Assembly (NCBI GenBank): GCA_030159075.1
Contig: BROG01000029.1
Coordinates: forward strand, 795,001-859,000
Reading direction: 5' to 3'
Length of the DNA: 64,000 nucleotides
DNA from: Atrina japonica
Lineage: Eukaryota > Mollusca > Bivalvia > Pterioida > Pinnidae
This document shows, one piece after another, positions 1 to 12,427 of the stretch; position 1 is the first letter of the stretch, and each line of letters opens with the position of its first letter. The position numbers and the translations under genes were made by a program. Below the pieces are notes generated by a model. It worked only from the letters and a program-made list of their open reading frames with translations, searched no databases and was not told the origin of the DNA.

Positions 1-393
1 GGTAATTATCTGGAAGGAATTTTGTTCTTCAAGAAATAGTGGCGTTATGCGGGTTTGGCATTTTAATTAATAGGTGCGAGATATCAGGGGAGAATTGTAC
101 AAAGTAAGGCCATACATAAGTTTCCCATTTCAAATTTAACAGGAAATCGAGAGCATTTTAATAGATTGTGTAACATGACCAACTCACTTCTTGTGAGCCT
201 AATTGTTTGGGCTATACAAACCTTCATGAAATGGTGAACTAACTTAGTATGTATGTAACAGTGTATTAATTGTTAAATTCCATTATGTAATTTGCCTCAT
301 AAAATATAAAGTAAAAATGTTATTATCAACTGGTGAAATGATTGATTTGAGCAAAATATAGAGCATGTGCCCTGAAGAGAAAAGGGAGAAATA

Positions 394-399
394 TTTATT
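394..399 (-). promoter_or_regulatory. polyadenylation signal AATAAA
   Basis: A canonical AATAAA reads on the minus strand about 85 nt beyond the stop codon of the 484-669 exon. Its distance fits a short 3' UTR and supports that exon being the real end of a gene. Confidence 0.45.
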
Positions 400-483
400 T
401 ATAAACAAAAGCTAATAATTATTCTAAGACTGATAAAGCTTGAATATAGCTACAGGGAAAGTTGATTATGTGGAATCTTTTCT

Positions 484-669
484 TTATAACACCTGCTCTA
501 TAACTGACATTTTGTCACTGGAGTTCAATATTTGATCCAAATACATGTCATCGAGAGCTTCATTTTCCTGACCCAGTGATGTTCTGGACACTTTCACTCT
601 TTGATGGAGCGATCCACTGATGATGGTTCTTGATAAAGAACGTGCTAGAGACAACTTCCTTCCTGGATC
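484..669 (-). CDS. probable last exon of an unrecognised gene (61 residues plus stop)
   Basis: The reading frame is entered through a good acceptor (ATAATTTTTCAG, then GATCC) and runs 61 codons in phase 0 to a TAA stop. An AATAAA lies about 85 nt downstream. The peptide is polar, rich in Ser, Arg and Lys in its first half and acidic near the end (EALDDMYLDQIL), and ends SVIEQVL. It looks like a cytoplasmic or regulatory tail. I recognise no domain and find no convincing upstream exon between 670 and 13 kb, so the rest of the gene may be separated by a long intron or the call may be wrong. The acceptor plus the poly(A) signal is the main support. Confidence 0.42.
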   Translation of the reverse strand, partial: DPGRKLSLARSLSRTIISGSLHQRVKVSRTSLGQENEALDDMYLDQILNSSDKMSVIEQVL

Positions 670-850
670 CTGAAAAATTATCACACAAAAATTTATGCAA
701 GAAAAGCAATGTACTTTAAAATGATTTAATTAAAAAAATTAAAATACTAAAGCACTCCTTCAGATAATTTTTGGTTGCAGTAAAATTTTTGGAAAGTAAT
801 CTTAAACAGTTAAAGGAAAAATGATGTATATTTTGTCTTTTCATGATAGA

Positions 851-1805
851 TCAGGACCTGGTTGCACGATACGTTGTTGAATTTAACTTGGGGTTTGCTC
901 GTAGTTAGTTCACGATTTTAATTCCAGTCCAAGTTAAATCTGTTACACAAAGATAACTGCGAGTTAACTCATTGTTAAGTTTATGGCTAATACGGAAAAT
1001 TTAATCGTGTTCTGGACCATGATTAAATATTTAACCATGAGTTAACTATGAACATTTTTCTTTCTCTACATGCCAAGTGCATTTAATGTCCCAAACAATT
1101 TTGATTTCTACTGAGATAAATGAATATCATTTGCAATTTCACTTTATGGGATATTGCTTCACTTCTTAAATTGATACCAAAAAAGTTCATTGACAGGGAT
1201 GTCTATAATGAAGGATTTGTTTACATGACACTCAATGACTTTGTCAATTTTTCTGGAATTCACAGAAAAATACGCTGGAATAAAACAACCACTACTTATT
1301 TTGTGCAAAATTATGAAATCAGTTAAAATAGCTCAAATGGTTAATTAAGTCACTGCAAAGTAGATAAAGGTGAAAAACATCCAAGTTTGAATCCAGCAGT
1401 GGGCTAATATATTTTTTGTCTCCTTTCTCCTCATTCTTAAAAAGAATAATAATTTTTCTATATGTTTTGTTCATACTGAGGGAAATACATGTACAACCAA
1501 CATGTAAATATGCAATTTAAAATAATAAGAGAATAAAAAATAAGAACAATAGCTCTACCTAGATCTATGGATGCTATATAAAGCCTAACATGATATAATG
1601 CATTATGGGTAAAGCTGGCTAACTATGAGCTAACTGTGAGTTAAAGTATAAACTATGAGTTAATTCACAGTTAGCAAACTACAAACTTGTGCAACAGATT
1701 TTAGCCGTGTAGTTAACTAGCTACCAGTTAAATTTCAACTCATATTTAGCCACTAACTACAAGTTAAACTAAACAATGCATTGTGATTGTGCAACCGGGT
1801 TCTGA
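851..1805. mobile_element. TIR DNA element (about 955 bp)
   Basis: The left end carries CAGGACCTGGTTGCACGATA and the reverse complement of the right end reads CAGAACCCGGTTGCACAATC, giving imperfect terminal inverted repeats. Both flanks are rich in repeated GTTAACT/GAGTTAA motifs in both orientations, as in the subterminal regions of non-autonomous DNA transposons. The interior has a 68-codon open frame (1120-1326) with no recognisable transposase and a tRNA-like stretch at 1325-1410. Confidence 0.6.
1325..1410 (+). repeat. degenerate tRNA-like (SINE head) sequence
   Basis: A box A-like run (TAGCTCAAATGGTTAATTAAG) is followed about 45 nt later by a box B-like AGTTTGAATCC. The spacing fits a tRNA-derived promoter, but the stems are poor. 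It lies inside the 851-1805 element. Confidence 0.3.
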
Positions 1806-2355
1806 TAATTGTTCCCAGTTTACTCATTACTCATACATGTAACAGAAATCTGCCAGATTGTGAGAAATAATAATTGCAAGGGATTGCAAGGTTGACACGT
1901 TCCAGGGAAATCTCAAACATTAAATATGCATATCCTTGGGTTATCTGGAGTCTTGTTATTTTATGCTTCATATATGGGAATTCTAATGCTCAAATAGATA
2001 CATATCTATCAGTAGGCATTCTGACAATGTATCACTATGCTTGTATCAGTTCTGAATCAGATGCAATTACAATCATACAATGTATTATAGGTCTATCACA
2101 AAACTGTTATGGAAATTAAACCAAAACTGGGTCAAGAGCAACAGTGATTTGAGAAATAAATTTGTTTGTTTTTTTTCCCCCTATCAATGTTGTTGTCATC
2201 CCATCATGGATTCTTTACTGTTAGCTGCAGTAGAGGTATACACAACCATTTAGTTTGGCTATCGACTTTTACAAATACAATTAGGGTTTGCAATATCTAC
2301 TGCTACGAATGACCTTGTTTTTAATTTTTATCTGATTGATGCACCATTTTTGTAA

Positions 2356-2447
2356 TTTAACTCATCAACCCCTGAAAATAATAGACTCTTCTGTAAATCA
2401 ATGACTTAGGTCAGTCCAAATGTGTCTTTAGGGGTGAATGAGTTAAA
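2356..2447. mobile_element. 92-bp MITE, copy 1
   Basis: The ends are TTTAACTCATCAACCCCT and AGGGGTGAATGAGTTAAA, which are near-perfect inverted repeats of 18 bp. The interior (CTTCTGTAAATCAATGACTTAG...CAGTCCAAATGTGTCTT) recurs at 3314, 24051 and 53519. Confidence 0.75.
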
Positions 2448-5128
2448 CCAAGCACATGTGAAAGCAATGCTTTCCCTTGATTTTAGCACAACATTCATGT
2501 TTATGTACATATTTGCCATTTGAAATTATTTATTCTTATGGATTTATGTTATTTCTGAATCTGGAAACATTTACCTGGACGCTTGATCTTGATGATTTTG
2601 ATGTAGACGGGATCACCTGTTTGTCCATATTAACATTTTGTGTTGTTCTTTTGGGACTTACAAATATTGTCTGCATATCTGTACGTTAGACCATAATACA
2701 AAGGAATTTACATTGACAGACTGTCCTTACATAACCTGTAATAATAAAACAAATTAACTTGAATAGGGCTAAAGATAAAAAAAATTCTTTTATGTGATGT
2801 GACCAAAACACCTCAAAGGTCCCAACCCAAAATTTGACTGCACAATTTGCCCAACTTATTTTTTTTTCTGATAAAAAATGTAAAATTTTGTCCAATTCAA
2901 ATGTACATGATACATTTCAAATTTAAAAAGAAAATTAAACAAAACAAATTTTGCCTAGAGCAAGCGAGTTGAGCAACCCACTTCTCAAACTACTGTATAC
3001 AGGGAAATTTTCACCCCGTTTTATTTTTGCCCCTTTTGCCCTCATCGTCAGTGGGTGAATTCAAAACTGGGCAAATTCAAAATGGTAAATTCATCTACTT
3101 TTAATAATTAAAAGTCTGTGTGAATTTAAAATGGGCGAAACCATTTGCAAGTGCATTAGGGTGAAAATAACCCTGTATATAGTACTAGGTTTGGTACATT
3201 AAACAAAATTTTTTTTATGGACCATACAATATGCTGAGCAAGGCTCAAAGTAGTATGTTGACTTCAGTAGCTAAAAATTTCATGATCATAAAAAGTTAGG
3301 TGTCAATCCAGATTTTAACTCAACAACTCATGAAAGACAATGGAATCTCCTGTAAATCAATGATTTAGACCAGTCCAAATGTGTCTTTAGAGGTGAATGA
3401 GTTAAAAAGCCATGGAAATGTCTGAACATTGTACATGTACTAGTAATGATAAACCTAGGTCTTTACAATTACTACTACTAGTATAATTGCTGGTATCTGT
3501 CCACTGCCCAATCTAACACTTGAAAGATACATACATGTAGCTATGATAGCATGTCTTGTGATAGTCTGACAGTTCGAGATAAAACAAATTTTCAAATATA
3601 AAAAATTTCAGAATTCATAAAAATACTGATTTTAAGATAGAAAAAATTGTTTCAAGTAAGTGCTAACTTAAATAAAATATTGATTTTTACAGATCCTTAA
3701 AATTTCTTATTAACCAAAACTACATGTAATTCATTTACTATTGGAAATGTGCCCTTTTCTGTCTGACAAGAAAAGTCTTGTACAACTACTTGCTCTGAAG
3801 GAAAAGAGAAAATGTTTTTGATTGTTGACCCTTGAAACCTTTTTAAAGTTGTCAGGTCTAGACATATCTACATGTAGATTGTATTTTCAAGTGTGTGTTT
3901 TTATTTTCAAGTACAGTTTACAAGGAAAACAATAGTCTGAAACTGCTGGATGAACTAAATCTAGGTGCCAGGCTTCTAACACATAGCAGTACTTAATTTT
4001 CATCATTAAATAAAATATTCCCAACTCTTAAGACTTTTTATTCGGATTCAAATTATATGATTGTTGGATGTTTCGTACTAAGACGAATCTTACCCAATGA
4101 AAGACCAATCATATCCTGTGGAATTTTGGTACGAAACGTCTGGTCAAATTGTACCCAGTATATATTTGGGTACGATTTGTATACTTGAATTTGGGTTTGA
4201 AGCAAATTAAATTAGGTAGGCTTATATAGGTACGGTTTTTGTATATGTGCTATATTATTTTTTATTTATTTGAGCTTATATTAGATCTAGATAAAAAATG
4301 TGTTAAAATTATTTATAAGCAGTTTAATCTTTAAATTTATGGGAACAACTCATACTTTGGTTTTAATCTGTCAATGTTGCTTTTAACATATCAATATTTA
4401 ATTTTAAAGATATATTGATGATGTCAACAGGTATCATGTATATGAATCATTGCAGATATTTCGTACACGGCTAAACATACGTATGGTCTATATTAGTCAT
4501 TAAAGGAGACTGAATTGGTAATAATACAAATGTAAATGCCACAAGAAGTGGCTTCCGTTATCACATTTTTTAAATTAATTGATCAAATTCCATGTAGATG
4601 TCTCAAATTTGTTTCGGATTTTGAATAAAAAGAAATTAGGTGCGGCATTGTTATTTTGAAAATAAGAATAGGGAAATGCAAATTTTGAATGTTCGTACTT
4701 AAAATGTGATGCGGTGTCATTAGTTATCGTAATATATGTATAAACAATACACATACAGCTCTATTAAATGAAATACATAAATATCCTGGGTTACATGTAG
4801 ATGAAAAAAAACGGATATTGTAATAAACACAGCTTGGAAGACAGGTTGATTACATGACAAATCCATTGCCGTGACAGAAAATGAATAACTGGACAAATTA
4901 GGTATATAAAGGTTTGTAGAAGTAATTTTGGTTAAGTATTTTTAACCAATTGTTGAGTGTAATATTTCATTATCATCTGAAACCAAAGCTTTACAGCATA
5001 ATAATTGTTCTGCAGGCTTTATTCTCAAAATTTTATCTCTAGCGTAATTAATCCATGATTTTGTTATTAACCCCCCATTGCTGTGATGGTGATGTTCTTG
5101 TTGACTATAATTAGTTCTATTGTTTATA
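2448..5128. other. gene-free spacer
   Basis: AT-rich sequence with short open frames of no recognisable family. Apart from the second 92-bp MITE copy at 3314 I see no coding, RNA or repeat structure I can name. Confidence 0.5.
3314..3406. mobile_element. 92-bp MITE, copy 2
   Basis: Same terminal inverted repeats and interior as the copy at 2356, with several substitutions (left end TTTAACTCAACAACTCAT). Confidence 0.65.
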
Positions 5129-5527
5129 GGGGTGACATGTCGATAGTCCGACGGTCCGATAGTCCGACGGTCCGATAGTCCGACAGTTAAATCTCATGGC
5201 TATCAAGAGGATTAAACAGAACAAAAAGTCACTTAAATATTTGACGCAGTGTCTGCTTTGTCACCACGCAATTTGTAATAACTCATTCAATAGCTCTGTA
5301 TTCCAGATGTAATGATATTATTAAAAAAAATTTGGTCAGAAAAAGTGGGGGCCGCCCCCTGCCCCCCCCCCCGCTCCCTACGCCTATGTATTTTCTATAA
5401 TGAACTGAAAAAAAAAAGGTCAAAGGTTCAAGGTCAAACCCCCCATTAAAAAATGTACCAAAAGTATCAAACCATCGGACTATCGGACCGTCGGACTATC
5501 GAACCGTCGGACTATCGGGATGTCCCC
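5129..5527. mobile_element. about 400-bp TIR element with GTCCGATA subterminal repeats and a 7-bp target-site duplication
   Basis: The left end (GGGGTGACATGTCGATAGTC) and the reverse-complemented right end (GGGGACATCCCGATAGTCC) match. Both ends continue into several copies of a CGACGGTCCGATAGTC unit. The element is flanked by GTTTATA at 5122-5128 and 5528-5534, a plausible target-site duplication. The interior is non-coding and includes a C-run near 5360-5370. Confidence 0.75.
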
Positions 5528-5534
5528 GTTTATA

Positions 5535-7095
5535 GGTTAATTTATCTTTCATTTAGGACTACCTCTGTGAAATAGCTCCATGTAAACAATAGGATAATTC
5601 ACACCTCATTGCTCCGTTTGTCACTAAACTCCTGACTGGCAAGTCACATATAACAAATTTATCTATTATTAACCTGTATTCATTTATTACGAGAAAAGAA
5701 CTTTGTTGGTGGTCCTGCTCCTGTTATGATGTCCCATCATGAGTGCTACATCTACATTATATAAAGAATAAAAATTGATAGTCTAAAAGGATCAGTGATC
5801 GAATGAATATGCAAAAAGTACAAATAGTATTCAAATAAACATCCATATTTAATCGGCTAAAATAGAGTAAATATTTCTGATTTAAATATTATGAGTTTTT
5901 CAAGACAACTCGTACCCAAATTGGCAAATACTTTTTAGTAGGGAACTTACTTTTGTCCTACTACATTAAAACCTGTTATATCACAATCTAGGCTCATTCA
6001 ACTGATTATGAAGACTTTGTTAAAATACAGATAAACCTCTATTCCGCGTGCAAGTTCACTTCCTTTCAAGTCTTTTCTTGATTAAAATTCTGTCAATGGT
6101 GAACTTTTCACAGCATTTCCGGTTGGCATAAAAATGATACCGAACACGGAATAAAAGCGGATCATTTTCGGACTGATGCCGGGATGTGTCCTTGCCGATG
6201 ATAGCTCGTGTATACAGTGCCTGTGTTAAACCAGGAAACAATATAAAAAATAAAAACAACTCTTCGTTGTATATACATGTAGATAAAGTTTGCACTGTCT
6301 CTGCTTATATCTAGTTTTCCAGTTATTCACGATTTTAGATTAAAAATCAAGAAACAACAACTTTAAAACATTTTACACATGCGTGAAGGCTGTGTAGTTA
6401 GCGACGTAGCAGACTTCTACTTGCGCTACTCAATGCAAAACAACGCTTTTGGAAATATATAAATAATAAATTAGTGCCAAAGATATCATATACCTGATTC
6501 ACAGTCTAGCTACTGCACTATCGTCAAGGATACCGGATAAATATATATTTATTACAGGTTGAAAATTAAAACTGTAAACGATTCCCATCGAACAAGATCA
6601 TAGTATTTATCAAGATAAATGTGAATAATGTTCTGTCTTGTATTGTGTCCAGAAGCATTGCACGGTGGTATGCTTTTGAGGTATTTACCCATTCGAAATC
6701 AACACGTTGTGCTGTAAGGTCGTAATATTCTCACTCACCCAGTCAAAAATATATATAGGCCTACAGTTGCATTAACATGCTTACATTTTTCTTCCGTATT
6801 AACATTGTGGTTGCACTATTAACATGTGTACATAATATATCTGTATTATACTTCATGTGCTTAAAATTACGTGTTTATGTATTATAATAAATGTGCAAGT
6901 CTTGGGCTATTACCCAAAATGTTCGTTTGAAATTTTTCGAATATAGAACATAAATGAATATAGGCTTACATGTAGTTACCTACGAAAAATAGTGTTGTAA
7001 ATTATGTAAAAATCTACATGGTTATTCCTATCACCTACAAACCATCCCAGGACAAAATATGTTTATTGTTTTGTTTTTGTTTATAAACTATTAAA
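5535..7095. other. gene-free spacer
   Basis: No gene recognised. The 79-codon minus-strand open frame at 6056-6295 has no family features and no convincing splice context. Confidence 0.45.
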
Positions 7096-7104
7096 CTATT
7101 ATAA

Positions 7105-8041
7105 CACCATAACAGAGTGGTTTGATGTCAAATCTAGGGTTCGACAAGGGTGCATTCTTTTTCCTATTTTGTTCCTCATCACCATCGCCTGGGTGATGTT
7201 ACAGACATCTGACCATCCACGCGGCATCCAATGGAACATGTTCTCACACAATATTGAAGACCTTGACTGTACACACGACCTAGCGGTCATCTCATCAACA
7301 AAGAATCAGATCCAGACAAAAACCAACAGACTCTCCAACGACGCCAAGAAGACAGGCATATAATTTTAAAACAAAGAGGACTGAAGATTATCAACATGCC
7401 AGTAGACCCACCAATCACAATGGAAGGGGAGGATTTGAAGAGCTTAGAAGATTTCACATACCTCGACAGCCTGATCTGCAATGACAACGGTGCCCATAAT
7501 GACATCAAAGCCAGACTTAACAAAGCAAGAAATGGTTTTAGCAGACTCCGTAACATCTGGACGTCCAAGCAGTACAGCATTAAAACAAAGGTCAAGTTGT
7601 ACAATAACAATGTAAAATCAGTGCTTCTGTACGGCTCTGAGTGTCCGAGAGTAGTACAGAAGGACGTGCAAAAATTAATGCCTTCCACAACAGCTGCATC
7701 AGTAGGATCTGCAACATCTACTGGCCAAACAAGATTTCAAACGAAGACCTGTACAGGAGGACGGGAGTAATTCTTTGTCTCTTGAAATCAATATGAGAAG
7801 ATTGAGATGACTCAGTCACACCTTCAGGAAGCCCAGTGAGAGTATCCCAAAAGTTGCCCTAAGATGGAACCCTGACGTCAAAAAATCACATGGCGGAGAA
7901 CAGTTAAGGCTGAACTGGAGGGGATGGCATTGTCATGGGGTGCGGCAAGTGCTCCAGCCTAAGACCGCAGCAATTGGACTGGAGTTATTGCAGTCATATG
8001 CCCCACTGGAGACAAAGTGGATACATTTTGTCGCAGCATAA
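7105..8041 (+). pseudogene. degenerate non-LTR retrotransposon (LINE) reverse transcriptase, 3' part
   Basis: Translated in pieces, this gives the second half of a LINE reverse transcriptase. VRQGC...PILFLITIAWVM (about 7135-7200) corresponds to the motif before the catalytic box. DLDCTHDLAVIS (about 7260-7300) stands where YADD would be, so the catalytic Tyr and first Asp context is lost. LEDFTYLDSLI...KARNGF, then a VLLYGSE segment (to about 7650), matches the thumb region. A remnant of the C-terminal tail follows (VALRWNP near 7855, ending at a TAA near 8041). At least two frameshifts break the frame. The endonuclease half is absent, as expected of a 5'-truncated insertion. The exact clade is not assigned. 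Confidence 0.75.
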
Positions 8042-8157
8042 ACAACTGTCAATTCCCAGTTATTGGCAATATTAACCCATCTACCCTAAAACAATAAATA
8101 ATTATATAGGTCTACCTACCCAGGTAATTGACACATGTTTACAAACACAACGAGTTA

Positions 8158-8672
8158 AATTATATAAAATCTCAAAAACAAAAGTATAAATCTTTAGGAT
8201 GGCAAGGATACATATACAAATCTAGTGATATCGGACAGACACGTACCTATGGAAATCCAGAGGTGGGATCAGGTGCTATGAAGGAGTTAGCATCCCCTGT
8301 TGACCGGTCACATCCACCGTGAGGCCAGTCAAATTCAAATGAAATAGGTAAGGAAGATACTGTCGTCACAATTGGTACTGGTACAGACGACTCAACAACC
8401 GCTATCGAACAGGTAACTCAACATTTCATTTAGTGAAACGGAGTAAACGCAAACAAGACTATTGTACCGACCGTAAGATTTGTAAAACGTTGAAATAAAA
8501 CGCGATTTTCGATAACCCTGTGTCAATCATTTGTCAGTTGTCTACCTCTGTATATGAAATGGTTATATATTGAACATGTCCTGGCATATCGGTTCATTTG
8601 TGAAATATAAACACCATATCCAAGTGATTGGGGGATATAACTACTTAAATACGGATAATTTAAGATGAGAAA
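8158..8672 (-). mobile_element. Penelope-like element fragment (3' end), diverged
   Basis: It aligns by eye along its whole length with 22542-23040 and 29952-30460, including the GGTGGGATCAGGTGC...GACCGGTCACA block and the CTCAACATTTCA.TTAGTGAAAC block. More substitutions than the other copies suggest an older insertion. Confidence 0.7.
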
Positions 8673-8849
8673 CGATGTTTAAAGTCACATTCAGGGGATT
8701 AAAATCACATTTCGGGGGAATTATTGTAATATTTTCTTGGAAAAAACCTCTCCTAATAGAAGGAAATGAAAAAAAAAATCGTCGTATAAACGGGATTCCA
8801 TCGGGAATCTCTAAATTTACTTCGGTGAAATATGTGACATTCCATATAA

Positions 8850-8955
8850 GGAATCCTTCAGATATGATTGACTGACAATCTAAAGAGTAGTAGGCGGTTT
8901 CCTTATATGGTATGTCAAATGCTTTGACCGCTTTACCGTCAGTCAATCAGTAAAA
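8850..8955. repeat. short inverted repeat
   Basis: CATTCCATATAAGGAATCC and CCTTATATGGTATGTC are inverted copies within about 100 bp, and TGATTGACTGACAAT pairs with CCGTCAGTCAATCA nearby. It could be a small hairpin element. Confidence 0.35.
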
Positions 8956-9784
8956 TTATCAGGAATACGTAATGGAGTCAGGACGATATGTACACGAAAG
9001 TGAGCACCGGTAAATGGAATTCACGTCTCAAATAGCTGCAATTGTGTTGTGACACAACTTTATGCCGACTGATTAATGAAAATAATAGATCGGATAAGCA
9101 ACTGACGACATTTCCGACGGCTGCGACGAGAAATATTTAGTTAAACGGATCGATATGTTGTGTCACCACATGGCCCGTCTTGCTACGAAGCCGACTGATT
9201 TTACCAAACAAAATAACTTTAATTGGAGACAGAATTTCGGCTCAATGTTTGCCCTATTCAACAAAATTTAATCAAAGCAACATATGCTAATGGAAAATTT
9301 ATGTAGATATGTACATGGTGTGCTGATTCTAGCATAGGCTATTTATCATGGACAGTTTGTTTTGGTTCCCATGACCCGTTTTCGATATCTCCTCATTCCC
9401 ATACTATTTTAAGAGGTTATTATCAGATCTGCACGCTGGGTGTTTCTCCTGATTAGCTAACTAATTAATTAGTATATACCTTTAAAATACGACAAAAGTA
9501 TATGCGAATAAACATTAATTGCATACAAAAAAGTTTATTTCAGAACGTTTCTCTCCGGCATGTGACTTTAATAGAAGGTATTGACATATGTTCAAAGTAA
9601 TCTAGCGTCTGCAATGGTCAAGAGTAGAAACAAGAGTAACTCTCTCACACCCATCCGGACACATTATAATCAACTACCGCACATTTAATGACATTAAGAT
9701 AATGCTGTGTTGATAGACTAGAACATTTAACCTAATGCAGAGTTCAAATGACATTCAATGAACATTTCAATATATCACACAAAC

Positions 9785-10215
9785 ATTATTAATATATTGT
9801 CTAATAGAAATTCCAGCATCTGTTTTATATCAACTTCAGTATATCTATGCGTAGAATCAGAGTGGTGTTCGACGAAATAAGTATCATGATAACCAATGTA
9901 TATTTAAATTAACGGGTACTACTTTTAATTATAATAATAATAATATAAAAAAAAAACCAGTCGATAATGCCAAAAAGTAAAGAGTAAAAATGTCGTATAA
10001 TTTGAGAAAAATTATGTCTTCAAATTTTCTAAAAGCTGTTTAGAATTCTTAAGCAAGAACTCCTTAACGGCTGCCAGTGTCTTGTTAAGGAGTAAAGATA
10101 AAATGTTTGTTGAAATATTTGCTATGTTCCTCTGCTTACATGGGGTTTTGTGAAGTTTCGGTATCCAATATAAATATGGTAGTCCAAAAATCAGTATTGG
10201 TTGTAGGTACAACAA
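9785..10215 (-). pseudogene. Penelope-like element fragment (reverse transcriptase)
   Basis: The minus strand encodes LPYLYWIPKLHKTPCKQR, which matches the same stretch of the longer element near 31.3 kb. Sequence at 9790-9930 matches 30835-30975. The stretch between these in the full element is missing, so this is an internally deleted fragment. Confidence 0.72.
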
Positions 10216-10482
10216 AAGATCCTAAAAAGGGCTGACTGGCTACTTATGTTGGATAATATTAGAGCTATAGTAATACAATGGTATCCATGCAGTGATGTGT
10301 TTTGTAGTTATGTACACCCTACTTTTGGGAAATAGACAATAGTATTTTGCTTTTTGACAGAACCCGGATGTGCCACTTTATCTTTTTTTAATAGTTTTAC
10401 GCCACATTTATGTGGTTGCAGCCAGTTTTAATGGTGAATGAGAGAACCCACTTACATTGTACTCACAAAAAATCACCATATT

Positions 10483-10572
10483 TTCCAGCGGGGCTCGAAT
10501 CTGCGCTGACCAGAAGACGTAGTGAGAGACTTCTTGGTCCAAAGCACGATGCCCTGACCACTCGGTCACAGA
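10483..10572 (-). repeat. tRNA-derived SINE head (tRNA-Ser/Leu-like)
   Basis: On the minus strand TGACCGAGTGGTCAGGGC resembles box A of type-II tRNAs, and GATTCGAGCCCCG, about 60 nt further on, resembles box B. A long variable-arm-like spacing lies between them. There is no clean acceptor stem or CCA context, so it is a SINE rather than a tRNA gene. Confidence 0.45.
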
Positions 10573-10579
10573 GACTACT

Positions 10580-10806
10580 GTTTATTTCGGTAGACTTATA
10601 TTTAAAATCAATCACAGGTCAACAATCCAAGTGTCTTTTGGGGTGAAGGAAAAAGGCATGTTCAAAATATATGATACACACAAGCGAATTTTTAAAGACA
10701 AAGTAGAAATAAAACAACGTAGATATGAAATTAAAAGAATTGCTTATTTCGGTAGACTTACATTTAAAATCAGTTACAGGTCAACAATCCAAGTGTCTTT
10801 TGTAGA
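10580..10806 (+). repeat. two direct repeats of about 62 bp, 164 bp apart
   Basis: TATTTCGGTAGACTTA.ATTTAAAATCA..ACAGGTCAACAATCCAAGTGTCTTTTG occurs from about 10580 and again from about 10744 with few differences. It is a local duplication. Confidence 0.6.
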
Positions 10807-11134
10807 CTTGAGAAACCCAGGCTTGGCACTTTTTAACTTGCAGATATGAAACTGAAAGAATCATATACATTATGTACAACTCAAAGTTAAAATGAAGAAG
10901 TACCAATGGATATTCAAATCCATTAAATTACTACAAATGGGATATAATAACAATCTTAACAATAATTATACCAACTTCGAGTTGTTCCATTCCGTTCAGT
11001 TTTGTCAGAATATTTTCTACATAGATCACATGACTTCAACAGACAGTCGGGCAAGGTCATTTCCGATTTCGTAATATTTACATTGGCGAGACTCAGAAAT
11101 ATCTTGTTTCAGTTCATCTACGAGGAATTGAAGA

Positions 11135-11363
11135 GACATAAACTGTGTGTTTTTTTTCAGAATTTTTTGTTTCCCCTTTTTAGTACTTATACTGATATAC
11201 AATTACAAAAAGAGATAAACACAGGCATAACAATTCTTGAATTTCTATATATGTTGTGAAAACTGCTTGAGCAACCCAGGCTTGGCACTTTTTAACTTGC
11301 AAATGATAAACTCAGCCTTACCATTTGTATATAAATACGACACTGCACCTGACCTTATTTTAA

Positions 11364-11460
<97 letters not shown>

Positions 11461-11568
11461 TTATTTTATGCCTGTGTATAGCTCTTATTTGTTATTGTAC
11501 ATCAGTACAAGTAGAAAAAGAAAAAAAAAATTTTTTTGGTAAACACAGCTAACGCCCCTTTAAAGTGT
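11135..11568. mobile_element. foldback-type MITE (AAAGGGGCATTAGCTGTGTTT family), copy 1, with internal (AT)n
   Basis: The right end AAACACAGCTAACGCCCCTTTAA is the family's terminal repeat. The interior contains the long inverted segments seen in other copies (ATTACAAAAAGAGATAAACACAGGCAT and its reverse GCCTGTGTATAGCTCTTATTTGTTATTGTA). An (AT)n array has expanded inside it. The left terminus is degraded. Confidence 0.6.
11364..11458. repeat. (AT)n microsatellite
   Basis: Uninterrupted AT dinucleotides for about 90 bp. Confidence 0.95.
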
Positions 11569-11639
11569 AGATACATGTACTGTCTTTTCTGGAGGTTGTT
11601 TTTCCGGTTCCTATCGCTGCATAATAGGTATTTTATCGT

Positions 11640-12427
11640 TTGGCTATCAAATTAAAACATTCATAAGAGGAGCATGTGCTAGCATAACGTAAATATTGAG
11701 AAATGAAAACGCCATAGACAGGAAAAGACGATATATTGCTACATGTACATAACTGATACCAATTGCAATGCCGACTATGTGCTGGGAAATCTTCCCCGAA
11801 AAACCACTAAGATGTTGTCCACTAGAAACTCCAGCATCTTGATGATGCTGTCTTATTAAGTACTTGGTATTTGAATAAAAGTGTTCCTTCACAAAATATG
11901 GCTCTTCATGACCTAACAATAAATATCTTATCTTTATCTGTGATTTCCATTTTGGTATATAAAGGAGTTTAGTACTATAAAAGTGAGTCTGTTTTTAAGT
12001 TTCCGGTAAGGAATTGTTGTGTAAAGGGCAAAAAAAATAAAAAGAATTGAAGCTTGTAATATGTTTGAAATTTGTAGACTTTAGATGTTCCAACAATTCT
12101 TTTGAATTCTTTAGGGTCTACGTTTGATTGACTCCGCTTCTTGAGTAGGTAGTTGTACCATTCTTCCGAAAACTTTGCTTCATATATGCTTCATCTAGGT
12201 GTGGAGCACCTAGATGACCCTGTGATAATTCGGTGTCTATATGGATGTTTGTGCATCTTCGGAATCCAATAAATGTATGACAAATCAAGCTCTGTGTCAC
12301 TCGTCTGTATTCTAAACAAAGTGAGGACGGATATCTTCGTAATTTTAAAATATGAGCAACGCTGTATTCCGTTACAGAATGTGATAAATAGTATTGTAAC
12401 ATTCTGCGTAAAAAATTGAAACTGCAT
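11640..12427 (-). pseudogene. Penelope-like element fragment, a second subfamily
   Basis: On the minus strand, frames at 12191-12300 read LSYIYWIPKMHKHPYRHR (reverse transcriptase fingers). At 11760-11840 they read GKISQHIVGIAIGISY, a degenerate form of the QQTVGIPMGTNCAP motif. At 11650-11700 they read a remnant of the SQLIRYAR region. Large internal deletions and frame breaks make it non-functional. Its sequence is too different from the 30-kb copy to be the same subfamily. Confidence 0.65.

Noticed and set aside
6056..6295. 79-codon minus-strand open frame considered as an upstream exon of the 484-669 gene
   Set aside because: No compatible donor or conserved content was visible.
7287..7688. 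133-codon minus-strand open frame
   Set aside because: It is the reverse-strand shadow of the LINE reverse transcriptase remnant.
10483..10572. Possible tRNA-Ser or tRNA-Leu gene
   Set aside because: Box A and box B are present but no paired acceptor stem or clean anticodon arm can be drawn, so a SINE head is more likely.
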